Assembly (NCBI GenBank): GCA_025449935.1
Contig: JANWIJ010000063.1
Coordinates: 1 to 42,412, forward strand
Reading direction: 5' to 3'
Origin: Chitinophagaceae bacterium
GTDB lineage: Bacteria > Bacteroidota > Bacteroidia > Chitinophagales > Chitinophagaceae
Length of the DNA stretch: 42,412 nucleotides
Below, one piece after another: positions 38,831 through 42,412 of this stretch (position 1 is its first letter; each line of letters starts with the position of its first letter). Position numbers and translations under genes: made by a program. The notes under the pieces were generated by a model. It did no database searches. It was given only the letters and a program-made list of their open reading frames with translations, and had not been told where the DNA came from.

Positions 38831-39463
38831 ATGGCAGTACCACAAAAACCCGGGGGCGGGTTCAGCAGGCCGGCCGGCGGGGGCTTTAAACCTGGCGGTG
38901 GCGGATTTAACAAGGGCGGATTCAGGGGCAGGTTTGTTCCCCGCAAAGAAGCAGAACATCGTATCAATCATCATATCCGTGTACCACAGGTGAGGCTGGT
39001 TGGTGAAAATGTAGAAGTGGGTGTTTACGACACGGGCGCGGCGATGAAAATGGCGCAGGAACAGGGATTGGATCTTGTGGAAATTTCTCCAACTGTCGAT
39101 CCTCCGGTTTGCAAGATCATTGACTATAATAAATTTCTTTACGATAAGAAGAAGAAGGAAAAAGAGATGAAAGCGAAAAGCAAAGTCTCTGAGGTAAAGG
39201 AAATCCGTTTTACTCCGAATACGGACGATCACGATTTTGATTTCAAAGCCAAACATGCTGTTGAATTCCTGAAAGACGGGAATAAAGTGAAAGCCTATGT
39301 GCAGTTCAAGGGCCGTGCTATCCAGTTCCAGGACAGGGGCCAGTTATTGCTCCTGAAATTTGCAGAGAGATTGGCGGAGGTAGGTGTGCTCGAAAATATG
39401 CCGAAGATGGAAGGCCGGCGTATGCTGGCTATGTTTGCCCCGAAAGGAAAAAAGAAAGCTTAA
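38831..39463 (+). CDS. infC: Translation initiation factor IF-3 with Gly-rich N-terminal extension
   Basis: 210 residues. Standard IF-3 starts near EHRINHHIRVPQVRLV (residue ~38 on), with GLDLVEISPTVDPPVCKIID in the N-domain and IRFTPNTDDHDFDFKAKHA then VQFKGRAIQFQDRGQLL in the C-domain. The first ~36 residues are a Gly/Phe/Lys-rich low-complexity extension (GGGFSRPAGGGFKPGGGGFN) found in some Bacteroidota IF-3 proteins. The start is ATG, not the AUU known from Escherichia coli infC. IF-3 binds the 30S subunit and checks initiator tRNA and start codon. A strong terminator follows, so transcription does not continue into rpmI. Confidence 0.96.
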   Translation: MAVPQKPGGGFSRPAGGGFKPGGGGFNKGGFRGRFVPRKEAEHRINHHIRVPQVRLVGENVEVGVYDTGAAMKMAQEQGLDLVEISPTVDPPVCKIIDYNKFLYDKKKKEKEMKAKSKVSEVKEIRFTPNTDDHDFDFKAKHAVEFLKDGNKVKAYVQFKGRAIQFQDRGQLLLLKFAERLAEVGVLENMPKMEGRRMLAMFAPKGKKKA

Positions 39464-39480
39464 TAGCAGCAAATATTCAT

Positions 39481-39512
39481 AACCCGTCCTGCAGCCAGGA
39501 CGGGTTTATTTT
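39481..39512 (+). terminator. Intrinsic terminator after infC
   Basis: An 11-bp perfect stem (AACCCGTCCTG and CAGGACGGGTT) around CAGC, 17 bp after the stop codon, followed by TATTTTTTA. Confidence 0.9.
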
Positions 39513-39628
39513 TTATATCTCTCCCGTTGTTTAGCACACCAATTTTACCGCTGGTAGAAAAAACATCCAGGGATACGTTCAAACCATTGCTTTACGTATA
39601 TTGAGCGCTATTATAAAACCCTGATATT

Positions 39629-42133
39629 ATGCAATTATCTTTTCGCCGTTTTATCCTGTTTTTTTCCGTTGTTACAGTTTGCACGGTTGCCAATGCACAG
39701 GCCCCGGCAAAACCTGATACAACAAAAAAACCTGTACCCGCCGGGCCAGTAAAAGGCCCCAAACCGTATAAGGAAGTCATTACCTCCAAAGCTGTTTCAG
39801 ACCCCGGTATGTTTTCAGTCCATAAGGTGGAGGACAATTATTTTTTCGAAATACCGGATTCATTATTTAACCGGGAAATACTGGTCGTAAACCGTATTTC
39901 CAAAGCCGCCGCCGGTATGCGGATTGGAGGATTTTTTGGCTACGGGGGCGACCAGATCGGGCAGAATGTTATCCGTTTTGAAAAAGGGCCCAATAACAGG
40001 ATATTTCTCCGCAATCTTTCCTTTGCGGAATACACGAAAGATTCGACTTCACCGATGTTTACCTCGGTGATCAATTCAAATGTCCAGCCGATTGCCGCGT
40101 CCTTTGAAATAAAAGCACTGGGTAAAGACTCCACCAGTGCCGTAATTGATATAACAGAATATATAAGCGGCGATAACGATGTGCTTCACTTTGGTTCCGC
40201 CTTCAAGACTTTTTTGCGCCTGGCGAGTGTGCAATCAGACAAATCGTATATCGTCAGCGTAAAATCATACCCGATCAATGTGGAGATCAAGACGGTTAAG
40301 ACCTATTCCCGCACACCCGCTCCGGCAACAGCCACCGGCCCTGCTGCCGGCTCGGGAAATATGACCATGGAATTAAACAGTTCATTGGTCCTGTTGCCCA
40401 AAACACCTATGCAGGCAAGATACTTTGACCCGCGGGTCGGCTATTTTGCAACGGGCTATACCGATTTTGATGCAAACCCCCAGGGTGTAAAAAACATCAC
40501 GATGGTCAAACGCTGGAGACTGGAGCCTAAGGAAGAAGATATTGAAAAATACAAAAGAGGGGAGTTGGTCGAACCGCGCAAACCGATAATTTTTTACATC
40601 GACCCGGCCACACCAAAAAAATGGATACCCTACCTGATGCAGGGAGTTAATGATTGGAAAGTTGCCTTTGAAAAAGCAGGGTTCAAAAATGCGATCATGG
40701 CCAAAATGCCTCCAACCAAAGCAGAAGACAGCACCTGGAGCCTCGACGATGCGCGGAATTCAGCGATTGTCTACAAACCTTCTGATATCGCGAATGCCAG
40801 CGGGCCCAGTATTGCGGATCCACGCAGCGGCGAGATCATGGAAAGCCATATCAACTGGTACCATAATGTGATGGAACTTGTGCGTGACTGGTATTTTGTA
40901 CAGACCGCAGCTGTTGATCCGGATGCCCGTAAGCTCGTTTTTGATGATCAGCTCATGGGTGAACTGATCCGGTTCGTATCAGCCCATGAAGTGGGTCATA
41001 CCTTGGGACTTCGTCACAATTTTGGTTCAAGTTCATCTGTTCCGGTGGAAAGCCTCCGCAATAAAGCCTGGGTGGAAGCAAACGGCCATACCCCCTCTAT
41101 CATGGATTATGCCCGGTTCAATTATGTAGCACAGCCCGAAGATAATATCAGCCGCAATGGTTTAATGGCACGTATCGGTGATTATGATAAATGGGCGATA
41201 GAATGGGGTTATAAATTGTTCCCCCAGTATAAAACCCCGGAAGCAGAACAGGAACATTTAAATAAATGGGTAATAGAGAAATTGAAAGACAGGCGTCTTT
41301 GGTTCGGCACCGAATCAAATCCTGATGATCCCCGCAGCCAGAGTGAGCAGGTAGGTGATGATGCGATGAAAGGAAGCATGTATGGTGTGAAAAACCTGCA
41401 GCGCATCCTGCCCAACCTGATGCAGTGGACGAAGGAAGCCAACGAAGACTATACGAGTGTTTCAAAAATGTATACCCAGCTTTCCGGTCAGTTTAACCGG
41501 TATATGTCGCATGTAGCAAAATATGTTGGCGGTATCATGGAAACACCTAAAAGAACAGAAGAGCAGGGGCCCGTATACGAAATCGTATCCGAGGCAAAAC
41601 AAAGGGAAGCTGTTGAATTCCTGAACAGGCAATTGTTTGCGACACCCACCTGGCTGGTCAACCCGGATATATACAGCAGGACGGGTCTTAGTGGTCTTAC
41701 CGTTATCGGGAGTATCCAGGATAACACACTGGGCCGTTTATTGGGCAGCCGTACATTAAATAAGCTGGTGGAAGCTGAAGCGGTCCTGGGGAATAACGCT
41801 TATCAATTGACTGACCTTTTAAGTGATTTGAAAAAAGGCATTTGGAATGAACTGGCCGGCCGGAAGGCGATTGATATTTACCGGCGTAACCTGCAAAAAT
41901 CTTATATCAACATTTTAAGCAATATCCTCAACCCGCCGCCTGCAGCAGCCGGTATGAGTTCGGCGGCAGTGACCAGCGATAAGACGGATATCAGAAGTGT
42001 TGTCCGGGCACATTTATCCTCCTTAAGATCTGAAATAGTTGCAGCGGCAGCAGGTACGGCGGACAGCATGAGTAAATATCATTTACAGGACGTTGCAAAA
42101 AGAATAGACAATGCATTGAATCCTAATCAATAA
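39629..42133 (+). CDS. Exported zinc metalloprotease, metzincin-like (DUF4953/DUF5117 type)
   Basis: 834 residues with a signal peptide (MQLSFRRFILFFSVVTVCTV then ANAQ) and a Pro/Lys-rich start. The extended zinc site HEVGHTLGLRH at 453-463 is the HExxHxxGxxH motif of metzincins. The N-terminal part (FFEIPDSLFNREILVVNRIS, FGYGGDQIGQNVIRFEKG, YFDPRVGYFATGYTDFDANP) and C-terminal helical part follow the DUF5117-zinc-DUF4953 layout of a large exported Bacteroidota protease family with few characterised members. It likely acts in the periplasm or outside. It is bounded by terminators on both sides, so it is an independent transcription unit set between infC and rpmI. Confidence 0.9.
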   Translation: MQLSFRRFILFFSVVTVCTVANAQAPAKPDTTKKPVPAGPVKGPKPYKEVITSKAVSDPGMFSVHKVEDNYFFEIPDSLFNREILVVNRISKAAAGMRIGGFFGYGGDQIGQNVIRFEKGPNNRIFLRNLSFAEYTKDSTSPMFTSVINSNVQPIAASFEIKALGKDSTSAVIDITEYISGDNDVLHFGSAFKTFLRLASVQSDKSYIVSVKSYPINVEIKTVKTYSRTPAPATATGPAAGSGNMTMELNSSLVLLPKTPMQARYFDPRVGYFATGYTDFDANPQGVKNITMVKRWRLEPKEEDIEKYKRGELVEPRKPIIFYIDPATPKKWIPYLMQGVNDWKVAFEKAGFKNAIMAKMPPTKAEDSTWSLDDARNSAIVYKPSDIANASGPSIADPRSGEIMESHINWYHNVMELVRDWYFVQTAAVDPDARKLVFDDQLMGELIRFVSAHEVGHTLGLRHNFGSSSSVPVESLRNKAWVEANGHTPSIMDYARFNYVAQPEDNISRNGLMARIGDYDKWAIEWGYKLFPQYKTPEAEQEHLNKWVIEKLKDRRLWFGTESNPDDPRSQSEQVGDDAMKGSMYGVKNLQRILPNLMQWTKEANEDYTSVSKMYTQLSGQFNRYMSHVAKYVGGIMETPKRTEEQGPVYEIVSEAKQREAVEFLNRQLFATPTWLVNPDIYSRTGLSGLTVIGSIQDNTLGRLLGSRTLNKLVEAEAVLGNNAYQLTDLLSDLKKGIWNELAGRKAIDIYRRNLQKSYINILSNILNPPPAAAGMSSAAVTSDKTDIRSVVRAHLSSLRSEIVAAAAGTADSMSKYHLQDVAKRIDNALNPNQ

Positions 42134-42160
42134 CAGTAGCTATTCCACATAAATATCCAG

Positions 42161-42191
42161 GCCGGGGATCCGTAACAGACCCCCGGCTTTT
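42161..42191 (+). terminator. Terminator of the metalloprotease gene
   Basis: GCCGGGG pairs with CCCCGGC around a 13-nt loop, 27 bp after the stop, followed by TTTTCTTTTG. Confidence 0.8.
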
Positions 42192-42204
42192 CTTTTGAAA
42201 AGGC

Positions 42205-42235
42205 TTGGCCGGCGTGCGTTTCGCCCTTATCTTTG
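42205..42235 (+). promoter_or_regulatory. Promoter of rpmI
   Basis: TTG at 42205-42207 and TATCTTTG at 42228-42235 with 20 nt between them, the best -33/-7 pair in the window. It places the transcription start near 42242. Confidence 0.75.
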
Positions 42236-42241
42236 CACTCC

Positions 42242-42366
42242 GTTTGAAAAAACGGTAGTTCTTCCACAGTCCGGGTTCTGTACCCGGCAAGCATTGCCTG
42301 AAGAGGTTCGACAAAGGTCTCCCTGTGGAGAATGCCTCAAGGGTGTAATATTAAATACTGGGTAAA
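42242..42366 (+). promoter_or_regulatory. Structured leader of rpmI, possible ribosomal-protein autoregulatory element
   Basis: A ~125-nt leader. Hairpin CCGGGT-TCTGT-ACCCGG at 42271-42287 is perfect. CCACAG (42264-42269) can pair with CTGTGG (42323-42328). GCATT (42291-42295) can pair with AATGC (42331-42335), crossing the previous helix like a pseudoknot, or TTGCC next to it can pair with GGCAA (42286-42290) instead. GAGG (42303-42306) can pair with CCTC (42335-42338). Such alternative pairings before rpmI-rplT are where L20-controlled leaders occur in other bacteria. Whether this is one is inference. Confidence 0.5.
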
Positions 42367-42412
42367 ATGCCTAAAGTAAAAACAAATTCCAGCGCCAAAA
42401 AACGCTTTAAAG
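42367..42412 (+). CDS. rpmI: 50S ribosomal protein L35, 3' partial
   Basis: The first 15 residues, MPKVKTNSSAKKRFK, are the typical N-terminus of ribosomal protein L35. The gene runs off the right edge. It is normally followed by rplT. It has its own promoter and leader here because the metalloprotease gene and two terminators separate it from infC. Confidence 0.9.
   Translation, partial: MPKVKTNSSAKKRFK

Noticed and set aside
42303-42312. GAGGTTCGAC resembling a tRNA T-arm upstream of rpmI
   Set aside because: No acceptor, D-arm or anticodon arm can be built around it.
1-42412. CRISPR arrays, rRNA, complete tRNA genes, transposases, phage genes
   Set aside because: I saw no regularly spaced repeats, rRNA-like blocks, complete cloverleaf, or transposase, integrase or phage structural motifs in either strand.

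Overview
The window looks like chromosome of a Bacteroidota member, most likely family Chitinophagaceae. Evidence: type IX secretion (T9SS) sorting domains at 1-959 and 31796-33223; many genes with short signal peptides ending in AQ; lipoproteins with a short A-S-C lipobox; a TonB receptor with an N-terminal carboxypeptidase-regulatory-like domain; almost no Shine-Dalgarno sequences; and many promoters with the Bacteroidota -7 box TAnnTTTG. Taxonomy is inferred from these features, not from a marker-gene search.

Layout. 1-4.5 kb: end of a T9SS-exported protein, an acetyl-CoA acetyltransferase, and two secreted proteins on the minus strand. 4.6-12.6 kb: a PaiA-like acetyltransferase, then a plus-strand histidine-degradation block (HutI, bifunctional formiminotransferase-cyclodeaminase, HutG-like ureohydrolase) with two small exported proteins and a CPA2 antiporter interleaved; HutH and HutU are not in the window. 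12.6-18.1 kb: a His-rich TPR protein, a small secreted protein, a BON/SH3 pair and an ABC-F ATPase. 18.15-18.57 kb: a free-standing four-helix-bundle (IVS/S23-type) gene framed by inverted repeats made of a tandem heptamer. 18.6-22.3 kb: a DUF3347 protein, a TonB-dependent receptor and a lipoprotein. 22.5-27.3 kb: small and stress-type genes (RRM protein, FAS1 protein, several hypotheticals, CPA1 antiporter, a two-helix membrane protein). 27.3-31.8 kb: a gene-poor regulatory region with an AraC-type regulator carrying a CxxC N-terminus, small ORFs, a start-less gene remnant, a DJ-1/PfpI protein, a cupin and an orphan histidine kinase. 31.8-36.5 kb: secreted proteins, including a tandem paralogous pair. 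36.8-42.4 kb: thrS and infC, a metzincin-like zinc protease, and the start of rpmI.

The most unusual signal is in the 27.3-30.2 kb region. Four intergenic sites share a GTGTGAATTATGTAA-like box. In three of them it lies exactly 57 nt upstream of an (A/T)TCTTT-type -7 box, and in the fourth 58 nt. The best two copies carry a second TGTAA half-site exactly 21 nt after the first. The four sites point at a two-helix membrane protein, a tiny ORF pair, a 21-residue membrane peptide, and a roughly 65-nt transcript ending in a strong terminator. I read this as an undescribed small-gene regulon. The AraC-type gene in its middle is a possible regulator, by inference only.

Secondary points of interest are the heptamer-framed four-helix element, a DJ-1 family protein with Ser in place of the nucleophilic Cys, the separation of infC from rpmI by a terminator and a protease gene, and a structured rpmI leader with mutually exclusive pairings.
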